Source: Mesorhizobium qingshengii (GTDB lineage Bacteria; Pseudomonadota; Alphaproteobacteria; Rhizobiales; Rhizobiaceae). Taken from it: a DNA stretch of 64,000 nt. How positions within the stretch are numbered: position 1 is the first letter of the stretch; each line of letters starts with the position of its first letter. A model generated the notes under the pieces. That model searched no databases and was not told where the DNA came from. It saw nothing but the letters and a program-made list of their open reading frames with translations. Shown piece by piece: positions 36,155-45,101 of the stretch. The position numbers and the translations under genes were made by a program. The stretch spans positions 1 through 64,000 of the forward strand of contig NZ_JAPFQA010000003.1 in the NCBI RefSeq assembly GCF_027563465.1, read 5' to 3'.

Positions 36155-36265
36155 CTGCCGTCAGCTGAGCAAAGTCATCACCTGCCGCGTCGCTCCCGGA
36201 CTGAAGCGGATGACGCCCGGTTGGCAGATGAGAACAGCGCTCAGCCGGCTTTCGAAAACCGGCGG

Positions 36266-36583
36266 TCACTTTTTCGTAAGATCGAGATCGAAGACCATCA
36301 ATCCATCCGTGCCGCCTAAGAGCGCCGCGACCAGCCGGGCGCCGGCGCGCTGATGGGCCTCATGCACCAGATAGGCATCACGCGCCGCGGCATCGCGGAA
36401 ATCGATCGTGAAGCCATGGGTAAAGCCGCGCGCGAACGGCTCGGGGCTGACATTGGCGCTGAACTGGACCGTGTCCATGCCGTCGATCACCCGTCGCAAT
36501 GCCTCGAGGTCGGCGTGGATCGCCTTGCGTTCACCAACGCCAACATCATTGCGGAATTTGACGAAGACACAGTGCCTGATCAT
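36266..36583 (-). CDS. Dabb (stress-responsive A/B barrel) domain protein
   Basis: A 105-residue protein that is one Dabb dimeric alpha/beta-barrel domain: MIRHCVFVKFR at the start, a long helix (VGERKAIHADLEALRRVI), FTHGFTIDFRDAAARDAYLVHEAH, and a hydrophobic end strand. AAGGA precedes ATG 36583. It is the last gene of the 13-gene minus-strand operon, 21 bases after a GMC oxidoreductase. Some Dabb proteins are small enzymes acting on aromatic or polyketide compounds. Here it may assist an unstable intermediate. Confidence 0.85.
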   Translation of the reverse strand: MIRHCVFVKFRNDVGVGERKAIHADLEALRRVIDGMDTVQFSANVSPEPFARGFTHGFTIDFRDAAARDAYLVHEAHQRAGARLVAALLGGTDGLMVFDLDLTKK

Positions 36584-36604
36584 CGGATTGTTCCTTCTCG
36601 GCTG

Positions 36605-38233
36605 TCACGCCGCGCGGTTGCCGGAAAACACCGCCGGCGGCAGCGGCTCGCGGCCGAGGATCAGGTCGGCGCCCTTTTCGCCGACCATGATGGTTGGTGC
36701 ATTGGTGTTGGAGGAGGGCACGCGCGGCATTACCGAAGCATCGCAGACGCGCAAGGCTTCGATCCCGCGCAGCCGCAGATCAGGCGTCACCACCGCCATG
36801 TCGTCATGGCCCATGCGGCAGGTGCCGACAGGGTGATGATCGGTCTTGGAACTGCGGCAGGCGTAGTCGAACAGCTCGTCGTCGCTGGCGAGTGACGGGC
36901 CGGGCAGCACCTCACGCAGCACATAAGGGGCAAGCGCCTTCTGCCGCATGATCTCGCGCGCCAGCCGCAGCCCCTTGATCGACATGGCGCGATCATAGGG
37001 ATCGGACCAGTAGTTCGGGTCGATAAGCGGATGGTCGGCCGGGTCGCCGCTGTTCAGCCGCACGGTGCCGCGCGAGCGCGGCCGCAGGAAGGCTGAATTC
37101 AGGGTGACGCCCGGATTATTCAGCTTCTCGACGCCGGCTTCGATGCCGGAGCCGAGGCCGAGATGAAACTGGATGTCGGGCGAGGCGGCTGTCGGATCGG
37201 CATACCAGAAGCCGCCGGTCTCGAACAGGCTGGAGGCGACCGGCCCTTTCTTTAGCAGCAGATATTGCAGGCCAGCCCATGCCGTGCGGTGCAGCTTGGC
37301 GTAGTTGTCGTAGGTGTGGTCGCCGGTGCATTCGGCGATGACGAACAGGTCGAGATGGTCCTGCATGTTGGAGCCGACGCCGGGCAGATCGTGCACCGGC
37401 GTCACGCCGACCGACTTCAGATGGTCGGCCGGACCGATGCCGGACTGCATCAGGAGCTTGGGCGAGCCGATGGCGCCGGAGGAGACGATCACCTCGCGCT
37501 CGGCGCGCAGGATTGTCTTCCCGCCTGCTGGCCTGTCGACAACCTCGACGCCGATGGCACGGCCTTTCTCGACGACGATGCGGGTCACCAGCACATCGGT
37601 CCTGACGGTCAGGTTCTTGCGCGCCCGGATCGGCTTGAGATAGGCGACGGAAGCGGAGGAGCGCCTCGCGTCCTTCTGGGTCAGCTGGTAGTAGCCGACA
37701 CCTTCCTGGCTGGCGCCGTTGAAGTCCGGATTGAAGGGAATGCCCATCTCCTGGCCGGCGCGGAAATAGGCCTCGCAGATCGGCAGCGGCGAAATCGGGT
37801 TGGACACGCCGAGCGGGCCCTGGTCGCCATGAAAGTCGTTGGCGTAGCGCTGGTTGTTCTCGGCCCGCTTGAAGTAGGGCAGCACGTCGCGATAGCCCCA
37901 GCCGGTCAGGCCCTCTTCCTTCTCCCAGGCATCATAGTCGCGGGCATTGCCGCGCGTGTAGATCTGGGCGTTGATGGAGGAGCCGCCGCCGACCACCTTG
38001 GCCTGCGTGTACCAGAAGACGCGGTCCTTCATGTGCTTCTGCGGCACGGTCGACCAGCCCCAGGAGGCTATGCCCTTGGTCATCTTGGCGAAGCCGGCCG
38101 GCATGTGGATGTAGGGATGCCAGTCCTTGCCGCCGGCCTCCAGCAGCAGGACCGAATTCGCCGGATCCTCGCTCAGCCGGTTGGCCAGAACGCAACCGGC
38201 CGGGCCGGCGCCCACGATGATATAGTCGGTCAT
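36605..38233 (-). CDS. GMC-family oxidoreductase (choline-dehydrogenase type)
   Basis: A 542-residue flavoprotein. The FAD motif GAGPAGCVLANRLSED is at the N-terminus. GMC signatures follow: VVGGGSSINAQIYTRG and SSGAIGSPKLLMQSGIGPAD. The catalytic histidine pair region is HHPVGTCRMG near the C-terminus and PSSNTNAPTIMVGEKGAD. I prefer ATG 38233 with GTGGA upstream; GTG 38245 would add four residues. The family oxidises alcohols (choline, alkanols, polyols). Here it belongs to an operon with an ABC sugar importer, ALDH and CoA-transferase, so a sugar alcohol or other alcohol is likely. Confidence 0.9.
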   Translation of the reverse strand: MTDYIIVGAGPAGCVLANRLSEDPANSVLLLEAGGKDWHPYIHMPAGFAKMTKGIASWGWSTVPQKHMKDRVFWYTQAKVVGGGSSINAQIYTRGNARDYDAWEKEEGLTGWGYRDVLPYFKRAENNQRYANDFHGDQGPLGVSNPISPLPICEAYFRAGQEMGIPFNPDFNGASQEGVGYYQLTQKDARRSSASVAYLKPIRARKNLTVRTDVLVTRIVVEKGRAIGVEVVDRPAGGKTILRAEREVIVSSGAIGSPKLLMQSGIGPADHLKSVGVTPVHDLPGVGSNMQDHLDLFVIAECTGDHTYDNYAKLHRTAWAGLQYLLLKKGPVASSLFETGGFWYADPTAASPDIQFHLGLGSGIEAGVEKLNNPGVTLNSAFLRPRSRGTVRLNSGDPADHPLIDPNYWSDPYDRAMSIKGLRLAREIMRQKALAPYVLREVLPGPSLASDDELFDYACRSSKTDHHPVGTCRMGHDDMAVVTPDLRLRGIEALRVCDASVMPRVPSSNTNAPTIMVGEKGADLILGREPLPPAVFSGNRAA

Positions 38234-38245
38234 GACACTATCCAC

Positions 38246-39007
38246 TTACAGTCGCGGCACGGAGAGCGCGCCGTCGACATTGATGATCGAGCCGGTCGAG
38301 AAGCCGAGCTTGCCGCCAGCCAGGGTCGCCACCACGGCGCCGATGTCTGATGCCTCGCCCCAGCGCTTTGCCGGCACTAGTCCACCGTCAATCAATGCGT
38401 CGTATTTGGCGGCCACGCCTGCCGTCATGTCGGTGCGGATGATGCCCGGCCGCAGCTCGAAGACGCCGATATTCTCGGCGGCGAGCCTGAGAGCCAGGTT
38501 CTTCACCCACATCGAAAGGCCAGCCTTCGAGATGCAGTAGTCCGATCGTTCCGGCGAGGCCATTTCGGCGCTGACCGAGGTGATGGTGATGATCGATCTC
38601 GGCGAGTCGGCAGGGGCAGCCAGCATGGCCTTGGCTACCGCCTGGCTGAGGAAGACGGTGCCGCGCAGATTGATGCCGATCGCGCGGTCGAAATTCTCCG
38701 GTTTCAGTTCGAGCAGGTCGCCGCGCACGACAGCGCCGACGCCAGCATTGTTGACGAGACAGTCGATGCGGCCGAAGGCGCTGATCGCGGCATCGACGAG
38801 GGCTGCGTGACTGGCGAGATCGGCGATGTCGCACGGGACATAAGCGAATTTCGCGCCGCGCCCGGTGATGTCGGCGGCTAGCCCGTCAGCAGCTGTTTCA
38901 GCAAGATCAGCAACAAGAATATCGAAACCTGCATCCGCCAGTGCCTCGGCGCAGGCAAGACCGATGCCGCGCGCGCCGCCGGTGACGATGGCTGCGGGCC
39001 GGATCAT
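38246..39007 (-). CDS. SDR-family oxidoreductase
   Basis: A 253-residue classical SDR: TGGARGIG near residue 9-16, NNAG, serine in TITSVSAEM, then YCISK and TGSIINVDGAL at the end. ATG 39007 is the first good start; the frame upstream runs into the repeat element. It follows 12 bases before the GMC gene in transcription order and is separated from the second GMC gene by a 126-base repeat. It would interconvert a keto/hydroxy intermediate of the operon's unknown substrate. Confidence 0.85.
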   Translation of the reverse strand: MIRPAAIVTGGARGIGLACAEALADAGFDILVADLAETAADGLAADITGRGAKFAYVPCDIADLASHAALVDAAISAFGRIDCLVNNAGVGAVVRGDLLELKPENFDRAIGINLRGTVFLSQAVAKAMLAAPADSPRSIITITSVSAEMASPERSDYCISKAGLSMWVKNLALRLAAENIGVFELRPGIIRTDMTAGVAAKYDALIDGGLVPAKRWGEASDIGAVVATLAGGKLGFSTGSIINVDGALSVPRL

Positions 39008-39026
39008 CGAAAGCTGGCCTTGCGGG

Positions 39027-39152
39027 CGCTGCCCCTCATCGCCCTGCCGGGCACTTCTCCCCGTATAGTGACGGGGAGAAGGGAGATGGCCGCAACGCTG
39101 GCGTCCGCCTCTCCCCGTTCTTCGCGGGGAGAGGGTAAGGGTGAGGGGCGCC
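39027..39152 (-). repeat. Rhizobial palindromic intergenic element, copy 2
   Basis: Reverse-oriented, longer copy of the element at 25448-25517. Ends match (GCCCCTCACCCTTACCC on the minus strand, ATGAGGGGCAGCGC at the other end). Inside are two CTCCCC/GGGGAG hairpins (with GCGAAGAAC and GTCACTATAC loops), where copy 1 has one. It splits the operon between the SDR and second GMC genes without breaking any frame. Confidence 0.85.
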
Positions 39153-39158
39153 AACCGA

Positions 39159-40676
39159 TCATGCGGCAAGCTCCGTCTTGCGGATGTGGTCGGCGACGCG
39201 CAGCGCTTGTGCTGCGATCGACAGCGCCGGGTTGACGGCTGCCGAGTTGGGCAGGAAGCCGCCGTCGACGACGAACAGGTTCCGGTGGTCGAACGAGCGG
39301 CAGAACGGATCGAGCGGCGCGGTGGCGGGATCATCGCCCATCTTGACCGTGCCGCACTGGTGGGAAGGGGTGCGCTTGTCGAAGGGGCGCGACAGCACCA
39401 GGGGATAACCGCAGGCGCGGAAATTCTCGCGCATCACCTTGGTCAGGCCGTCCAGCGACTGCATGTTGGAGCGCCGCCACTGCATGACGATATCCTTGCC
39501 ATCGACCATGATGCGGCTTTCAGGATCGGGCAGGTCCTCGCACATCAGGTACCAGTCGATGGCGTGGCCGGCCATGAAGTCGAGCGCGAATTTCGGCGCT
39601 GACTTCACATTGGCTCTGAGCATGTTGCCGTCGATCTTGCCGAGCAGCTGAACGTTGCCGAGCGGCTTGCCGCCCTTGCCGTCTGACAGATAGTAGTCAT
39701 TCAGCATCAGCGTCTTCTGGTAGACCGCATCGTTCCGGCGGCGCGGATCGATCGCCAGCATGGCGCTCGAATTGTGGTTCATGAAATTGCGGCCGACCTG
39801 GTCGGAGCGGTTGGCAAGGCCCTTTCCGCCTCCCTTGCCATTGGCGGGTGAGGGCGAGCGCAGCAGGATGACGGCCGAATTGACCGCGCCGGCGGAGAGG
39901 ATGACCAGCTTCGGCGTTACCTTTTTCAACTCGCCATTCTGGCGGTAGTGAATGGCGACAATCGTCCTGCCATCCGCCGAGGCTTCGAGATATTCGACGT
40001 AAGCACCGGTTTCGAGCTTGATGTTCTGGTCGGTCAGTGCCGCCGTCAGTGGTCCCGTTTGCGCGTCGACCTTGCCCTGGCCGGTGTTCGGGAAAGCGTC
40101 CCAGCCGGTCTTGCCCTCCTTCAGCCAGGTGTCGATGTCGACGCCGAGCGGCAGCGAGGCTGGATGCAGGCCGAGTCCCCTGAGCTCGGCGCGGGCACGC
40201 GCGATGGGCGTCTCGTCGGGCACCGGCTTGAAGGCGTAGGGGATCGAGTGGAATGGCTCGGTCGGGTCCTCGCCCAGCGTGCCGCGCACGCGAAACAGCT
40301 GCTCGGCCTTCGAATACCAGGGCTCGAATTCGTCGTAGGAAAATGGCCAGGCTGGTGAGACGCCGCCGAAATGCTCCATGGCGGAAAAGTCTTGCTTGCG
40401 GTAGCGGATCAGCACCGCGCCATAGAATTTCGAATTGCCGCCGACATAGTAGTAGTTGCCGGGGTTGAAGGCGGCACCGCCAGCCTCGCGCCACATCTCC
40501 TTCGGCCGGTAATGGCCGTCGACGAAGATCGAGCGTGTGTCGCGCGCATGCGGTGTCGCCGGCAACGGCTCGCCGCGCTCCAGCATCAGGATCGAGGCGC
40601 CGCTGCCCGCCAGACCGGAGGCGATCGTGGCGCCGCCGATGCCGGAGCCGATGATGACGATGTCCGGATTTGTCAT
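39159..40676 (-). CDS. GMC-family oxidoreductase (glucoside/sugar dehydrogenase-like)
   Basis: A 505-residue flavoprotein of a different GMC branch from its neighbour. The FAD motif GSGIGGATIASGLAGSG lies at the N-terminus, YVGGNSKFYGAVLIRYRKQD replaces the usual GGGSSINAM block, and the C-terminal part has HQCGTVKMG and NPALSIAAQALRVADH. This resembles sugar-oxidising members such as gluconate/glucoside dehydrogenase large subunits. It has no Tat signal or obvious small subunit, so it appears cytosolic. Start ATG 40676; five bases separate it from the ABC ATPase gene. Confidence 0.85.
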   Translation of the reverse strand: MTNPDIVIIGSGIGGATIASGLAGSGASILMLERGEPLPATPHARDTRSIFVDGHYRPKEMWREAGGAAFNPGNYYYVGGNSKFYGAVLIRYRKQDFSAMEHFGGVSPAWPFSYDEFEPWYSKAEQLFRVRGTLGEDPTEPFHSIPYAFKPVPDETPIARARAELRGLGLHPASLPLGVDIDTWLKEGKTGWDAFPNTGQGKVDAQTGPLTAALTDQNIKLETGAYVEYLEASADGRTIVAIHYRQNGELKKVTPKLVILSAGAVNSAVILLRSPSPANGKGGGKGLANRSDQVGRNFMNHNSSAMLAIDPRRRNDAVYQKTLMLNDYYLSDGKGGKPLGNVQLLGKIDGNMLRANVKSAPKFALDFMAGHAIDWYLMCEDLPDPESRIMVDGKDIVMQWRRSNMQSLDGLTKVMRENFRACGYPLVLSRPFDKRTPSHQCGTVKMGDDPATAPLDPFCRSFDHRNLFVVDGGFLPNSAAVNPALSIAAQALRVADHIRKTELAA

Positions 40677-40681
40677 AGCCG

Positions 40682-41797
40682 TCAGCGAATGCGGTTCTCG
40701 GTCGCCGGATCGAAGAACACTGCCTTGGTCAGGTTGAAGGCGAGCGGCGTCACCGTGCCCGGCTGGATGTTGGCGTCGGCGCGCAGCCGCGCCACCACGC
40801 CCTTGCCGCCGAGATTGGTGACGGCGAAGGTGTCGGAACCAGCAGGTTCCACGACCTCGATGTGAAGGTCGGCGGTGGCGATGTTGGAGGCGTTGCGCTC
40901 GGCGCCTTCCGGATCGGTCAGGGCTTCCGGGCGAACGCCAAAGATGATCGGCTTACCCTGGAAAGCCGACAGGCCGGCGGGTGCATTTGCCATCGGCAGC
41001 AAGATCGGCTCGCGCGCCTCGCGCTGCAGCACGACGGACAGCGCATTGCCGTTGGTGCCGATCGTCGCGGGGATGAGGTTCATCGCCGGCGAGCCCATGA
41101 AGTCGGCGACGAAGAGATTGGTCGGGTTGTTGTAGATCTCGGCCGGCGTGCCGAACTGCTGCACCTCGCCATCGCGCATCACGGCGATCTTGGTCGCCAG
41201 CGTCATCGCCTCGATCTGGTCGTGGGTGACGTAGACGATGGTGGTGCCGGTGGTGGCATGCAGGCGCTTGATCTCGATGCGCATGTCGACACGCAGCTTG
41301 GCGTCGAGGTTGGACAGCGGCTCATCGAACAGGAACAGTTTTGGGTCGCGCACCAGCGCCCGGCCCATGGCGACGCGCTGGCGCTGGCCGCCCGATAACT
41401 GGCTCGGCTTGCGCTGCAGGAGATGGCCGATCTGCAGCACCTTGGCCACCTTGTCGATCGCCTTCTGCCGCTCCGCCGCCGGCACGCCGCGCATTTCCAT
41501 GCCGAAGGAGATATTTCCGGCCACCGTCATGTTCGGGTAGAGCGCGTAGCTCTGGAACACCATGGCGATGTCGCGCTTCGACGGATGCAGATCGTTGATC
41601 GTGCGGCCGTCGACACGGATTTCGCCGGAGGTGATCGTCTCCAACCCGGCAATCGTGTTGAGCAGCGTGGACTTGCCGCAGCCGGACGGGCCGACCAGCA
41701 CCAGGAAGCCGCCCTTCTCCAGATCGAGGTCGATCCCCTTGAGGATCTCGACCTGGCCGAAGCGCTTCCTCAGACCATCAATTTCAAGAAAAGCCAT
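40682..41797 (-). CDS. ABC sugar importer ATP-binding protein (CUT1, UgpC/MsmK type)
   Basis: A 371-residue ATPase. Walker A GPSGCGKS is at residues 36-43, signature LSGGQRQRVAMGRALV, Walker B LFLFDEPLSNLDAKLR and H-loop THDQIEAMT. The C-terminal TOBE/MalK-type domain includes PAMNLIPATI and FGVRPEALTD, as in MalK/UgpC subunits. AAAGGATAACCCG precedes ATG 41797. It completes a binding protein, two permeases and ATPase set in the same order as glucose/mannose (GtsABCD-like) importers. Confidence 0.92.
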   Translation of the reverse strand: MAFLEIDGLRKRFGQVEILKGIDLDLEKGGFLVLVGPSGCGKSTLLNTIAGLETITSGEIRVDGRTINDLHPSKRDIAMVFQSYALYPNMTVAGNISFGMEMRGVPAAERQKAIDKVAKVLQIGHLLQRKPSQLSGGQRQRVAMGRALVRDPKLFLFDEPLSNLDAKLRVDMRIEIKRLHATTGTTIVYVTHDQIEAMTLATKIAVMRDGEVQQFGTPAEIYNNPTNLFVADFMGSPAMNLIPATIGTNGNALSVVLQREAREPILLPMANAPAGLSAFQGKPIIFGVRPEALTDPEGAERNASNIATADLHIEVVEPAGSDTFAVTNLGGKGVVARLRADANIQPGTVTPLAFNLTKAVFFDPATENRIR

Positions 41798-41801
41798 CGG
41801 G

Positions 41802-42746
41802 TTATCCTTTGACGGCGCCGGCCATGAGACCGCGCACGAAGTAGCGGCCGGCGAGCACATAGACGAGAAGGGTGGGGAGTGCGGCGATCATCGCGGCGGC
41901 CATGTTGACGTTGTATTCGACGACACCGGTCGAGGTGTTGACGACGTTGTTGAGCGCCACCGTCATCGGCATCGCGTCGCCGGTGCCGGCGTAAGCCGAG
42001 GCGAACAGGAAGTCGTTCCAGATGTTGGTGAACTGGTAGATGACGGTGACGACGAAGATCGGCATCGAGTTCGGCAGCATGATGCGGCGGAAGATCTGGA
42101 AGAAGGAGGCGCCGTCGACCTGGGCGGCCTTGACCAGTTCGGTCGGGAACGCCTCGTAATAGTTGCGGAAGAACAGCGTGGTGAAGCCGATGCCGTAGAC
42201 GACATGGACGAAGACGAGATTGACCGTCGAATTGCCGAGGCCGAAATTCGTTCCGATCGAGTTTTGCAGCGTCACGCCGAAGCGGCCGACGCTGCCCAGG
42301 ATCGTCGCCATCGGCAACAGCACCGACTGAAACGGAATGAAGCAGGCGAACAGCATCAGCCCGAACACCAGCGTTGCGCCACGGAAGCGCCATTTGGTCA
42401 GCACGTAGCCGTTGAGGGCGCCGAGCATGGTCGAGATCAGCACCGCCGGAACCACCATCTTGATGGAGTTCCAGAAATAGCCCTTGATGCCGGCGCAGGT
42501 GAGGCCGACGCAGGTCTCGCCCCAGGCCTTCAGCCACGGATCGAAGGTCGGCGCCTTGGGCAATGCCAGCATGTTGCCGTTCTGGATTTCGTCCATGGTC
42601 TTGAACGAGGTGACCAGCATGACGAACAGCGGCATCAGGTAGAACAGCGCAAACAGCGCCAGCAGCCCGTAGATGACGATGCGGTTGATGGTCTTGATGT
42701 TGACGCCGCCAGTGGCCTGACGGGCGGGAGTGGTGACAGCGCTCAT
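41802..42746 (-). CDS. ABC sugar importer permease (MalG type)
   Basis: A 314-residue CUT1 permease with six helices, the EAA loop as LVKAAQVDGASFFQIFRRIMLPNSMP and the long periplasmic segment between helices 1 and 2 typical of the MalG side. The start overlaps the stop of the other permease by four bases (ATGA), and the ATPase follows after four bases. Confidence 0.92.
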   Translation of the reverse strand: MSAVTTPARQATGGVNIKTINRIVIYGLLALFALFYLMPLFVMLVTSFKTMDEIQNGNMLALPKAPTFDPWLKAWGETCVGLTCAGIKGYFWNSIKMVVPAVLISTMLGALNGYVLTKWRFRGATLVFGLMLFACFIPFQSVLLPMATILGSVGRFGVTLQNSIGTNFGLGNSTVNLVFVHVVYGIGFTTLFFRNYYEAFPTELVKAAQVDGASFFQIFRRIMLPNSMPIFVVTVIYQFTNIWNDFLFASAYAGTGDAMPMTVALNNVVNTSTGVVEYNVNMAAAMIAALPTLLVYVLAGRYFVRGLMAGAVKG

Positions 42747-43699
42747 CGCGGCTTCTCCCTCAGTTCGGAATAGAGATAGGGCACGATGATGGCGACGATG
42801 GTCATCAGCATGATCACGGCGCTGGCGGAGCCGACGGCCATTTCGTTGCGCTTGAAGGTGTACTCATACATGAAGTTGGACGGCAGCCAGGCCGAGCCAC
42901 CCGGCCCGCCGCTGGTCAGCGCCACGACAAGGTCATACGACTTGATGGCGAGGTGCGCGAGCACGATGAAGGCCGACAGGAAGATCGGCCGCAGCAGCGG
43001 AATGACGATGCGGCGATAGAGCTGGAAGGTGGTGGCGCCATCGATCTGCGCCGCCTTCATGATCTCGCCGTCGATGCCGCGCAGGCCGGCCAGGAACATC
43101 GCCATGATGAAGCCGGAGGCCTGCCAGACGCCCGCGATGACCACCGTGTAGATGACGAAATCCTTGTTCTTGATCCAGTCGAAATGGAAGCTCGTCCAGC
43201 CCCACTGATGCAGGGTCTGCTCGAGGCCGAGGCCGGGATCGAGGAACCATTTCCAGGCGACGCCGGTGACGATGAAGGACAGCGCCATCGGGTAGAGATA
43301 GATCGGCCGCAGCATGCCTTCGCCGCGGATCTTCTGGTCGAGCAGGATGGCCAGGAACAGGCCGAGCGCCAGGCAGATCAGGATATAGAGAAAGCCGAAA
43401 ATGCCCATGTTGGTGATCGACGTGTACCAGCTCGACGGCGGGTCGGTGTCGAAGGTCCAGCCCCACAGCCGCTGATAGGCGCGCCAGCCGGTGATGACAT
43501 AGGACGGGAAGGTCTTGGAATTGGTGAAGGACAGGTAGATCGTCCACAGGATGAAGCCGTAGACGAAGACGATGGTGATGGCGAAGCTCGGCGCCAGCAC
43601 GATCTTCGGCAGGGCGTCCTGCAGGCGCGAGCGCACCGAGGCGCGGGGCCGGGCGTGCTCCGGCGTCAGCTTGATCTGGCTTGTCGCTACCGTACTCAT
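42743..43699 (-). CDS. ABC sugar importer permease (MalF type)
   Basis: A 318-residue CUT1 permease with six helices. The EAA loop is EIMKAAQIDGATTFQLYRRIVIPLL. ATG 43699 follows GGGAGCCTC. The frame continues upstream to 43774, but that would cross the hairpin at 43747-43772 and lacks a ribosome-binding site. Downstream is the MalG-type permease with four-base overlap. Confidence 0.92.
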   Translation of the reverse strand: MSTVATSQIKLTPEHARPRASVRSRLQDALPKIVLAPSFAITIVFVYGFILWTIYLSFTNSKTFPSYVITGWRAYQRLWGWTFDTDPPSSWYTSITNMGIFGFLYILICLALGLFLAILLDQKIRGEGMLRPIYLYPMALSFIVTGVAWKWFLDPGLGLEQTLHQWGWTSFHFDWIKNKDFVIYTVVIAGVWQASGFIMAMFLAGLRGIDGEIMKAAQIDGATTFQLYRRIVIPLLRPIFLSAFIVLAHLAIKSYDLVVALTSGGPGGSAWLPSNFMYEYTFKRNEMAVGSASAVIMLMTIVAIIVPYLYSELREKPR

Positions 43700-43746
43700 G
43701 AGGCTCCCTCCCGTCGACGCGAGGCCAATCAGGCTCGCGGATCGGA

Positions 43747-43772
43747 GCCTTCCCCGCCGGAGCGGGGAAGGC
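43747..43772. terminator. Hairpin between binding-protein and permease genes
   Basis: Eleven-base perfect stem (GCCTTCCCCGC with GCGGGGAAGGC) around CGGA. On the minus strand it lies between the binding-protein stop and the MalF-type permease, where it probably stabilises the upstream message. On the plus strand it is followed by ATTTTTGG and could stop antisense transcription. Confidence 0.55.
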
Positions 43773-43790
43773 ATTTTTGGTGCGTATTGC

Positions 43791-45044
43791 TTACTTGGCG
43801 TCGTCGATCGCCTTGACCAGCTCGGTCACGGCCTCGTCCGAGGTCTTGATCTGACCATGGACGAACTTCGAGACGACATCCTTGTAGGCATTTGCGACCG
43901 CCGGAGGCGCGCCATAGCCCTGGGCCAGCGAGCCGAACAGCGTGCCGCCATCATTGGCTGCCTTCAGGTCGGCGATGCCCTTCTTGCCGCAAGCGTCGAA
44001 GTCGGTGTCCGGAACGTCGGTACGAGCCGGAACCGAACCCTTGACGACGTTGAAGGCCGACTGGAAGCTCTTCGACAGGGTGGCGGTGGCCAATGCGACC
44101 TGGGCGGCCTTGCGGTCGTCCGGGACGTTGAACATGCCGAACATGTCGGAGTTGTAGATCACTGAGCCGTCCGTGCCCGGGAAGCGATAGCACAGGAAGT
44201 CCGTGCCCGGTGTCTTCTTGGCGGCGTGGAACTCACCCTTGGCCCAGTCGCCCATGACTTGCACCAGGGCATCGCCCTTGATGACCATGGCGGTGGCAAG
44301 GTTCCAGTCGCGGCCCGAGAAGTTCGGGTCGACATAGGAGACGAGCTTGGCGAGGTTGTCGAACGACTTCTTCATCGTGTCGGACTTGAGCGAGGCGTCG
44401 TCGAGGTCGTTGAAGGCCTTCTTGTAGAACTCAGGTCCGCCGGTCGACAGCACGACCGAGTCGAACATGGTAGCTTCCTGCCAGTTCTGGCCGCCGAGAG
44501 CGAGCGGGATCACGCCTGCCGCCTTGGCCTTGTCGAGCAGCGCAACGAAGTCGTCGAAGGTCTTCGGCTCGGTGCCGCCGATCTTGTCCATGACGGCCTT
44601 GTTGATCCACAGCCAGTTGACCGAGTGGACGTTGACCGGAGCCGCGACCCACTTGCCTTCATAGACCGAGAACTTCTGCAGGGCGGCCGGAACCGACTTG
44701 TCCCAGCCTTCCTTCTTGGCCGTCTCGGTCAAATCGCCCATCACGCCGGCAGCGGCATAGTCGAGCACGGTGTAGCCGAGCATCTGCGAGGCGGTCGGGT
44801 AGTTGCCGGCCGCGACCATTGCCTTCAGCGCGGTCATGGCAGCGTCGCCGCCGCCGCCGGCCACCGGCACGTCCTTCCAGGCAAAGCCCTCCTTGGCCAG
44901 GTCGCCCTTGAGGACGTTGAGAGCAGCCGCTTCGCCGCCCGACGTCCACCAATGCAGCATCTGGACTTCCTTGACGTCCTCGGCGTGGGCCGCGAAAGCC
45001 AGGCCCGATGCGAGAGCCGTTCCGATAAGCAGTTTGCGCAACAT
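43791..45044 (-). CDS. ABC sugar importer substrate-binding protein (GtsA-like)
   Basis: A 417-residue periplasmic binding protein. The signal peptide is [21 protein letters not shown]. The mature N-terminus [20 protein letters not shown] and [16 protein letters not shown] are characteristic of glucose/mannose-type (GtsA-like) CUT1 binding proteins. GGGAGGAAGTAC precedes ATG 45044. A small hairpin (45073-45089, CCGGTGG-AAC-CCACCGG) between this gene and the ALDH gene may modulate read-through. The substrate could be a hexose, disaccharide or cyclitol; the surrounding enzymes point to something needing oxidation and CoA activation. Confidence 0.9.
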   Translation of the reverse strand: MLRKLLIGTALASGLAFAAHAEDVKEVQMLHWWTSGGEAAALNVLKGDLAKEGFAWKDVPVAGGGGDAAMTALKAMVAAGNYPTASQMLGYTVLDYAAAGVMGDLTETAKKEGWDKSVPAALQKFSVYEGKWVAAPVNVHSVNWLWINKAVMDKIGGTEPKTFDDFVALLDKAKAAGVIPLALGGQNWQEATMFDSVVLSTGGPEFYKKAFNDLDDASLKSDTMKKSFDNLAKLVSYVDPNFSGRDWNLATAMVIKGDALVQVMGDWAKGEFHAAKKTPGTDFLCYRFPGTDGSVIYNSDMFGMFNVPDDRKAAQVALATATLSKSFQSAFNVVKGSVPARTDVPDTDFDACGKKGIADLKAANDGGTLFGSLAQGYGAPPAVANAYKDVVSKFVHGQIKTSDEAVTELVKAIDDAK

Positions 45045-45101
45045 GTACTTCCTCCCTTGTTGCATTACACGACCGGTGGAACCCACCGGGTTCTTCTCAA
45101 C

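Noticed and set aside
41562..42773. Plus-strand open frame of 403 codons across the ABC permease region
   Set aside because: Asp/His/Arg-rich shadow of conserved permease genes on the minus strand.
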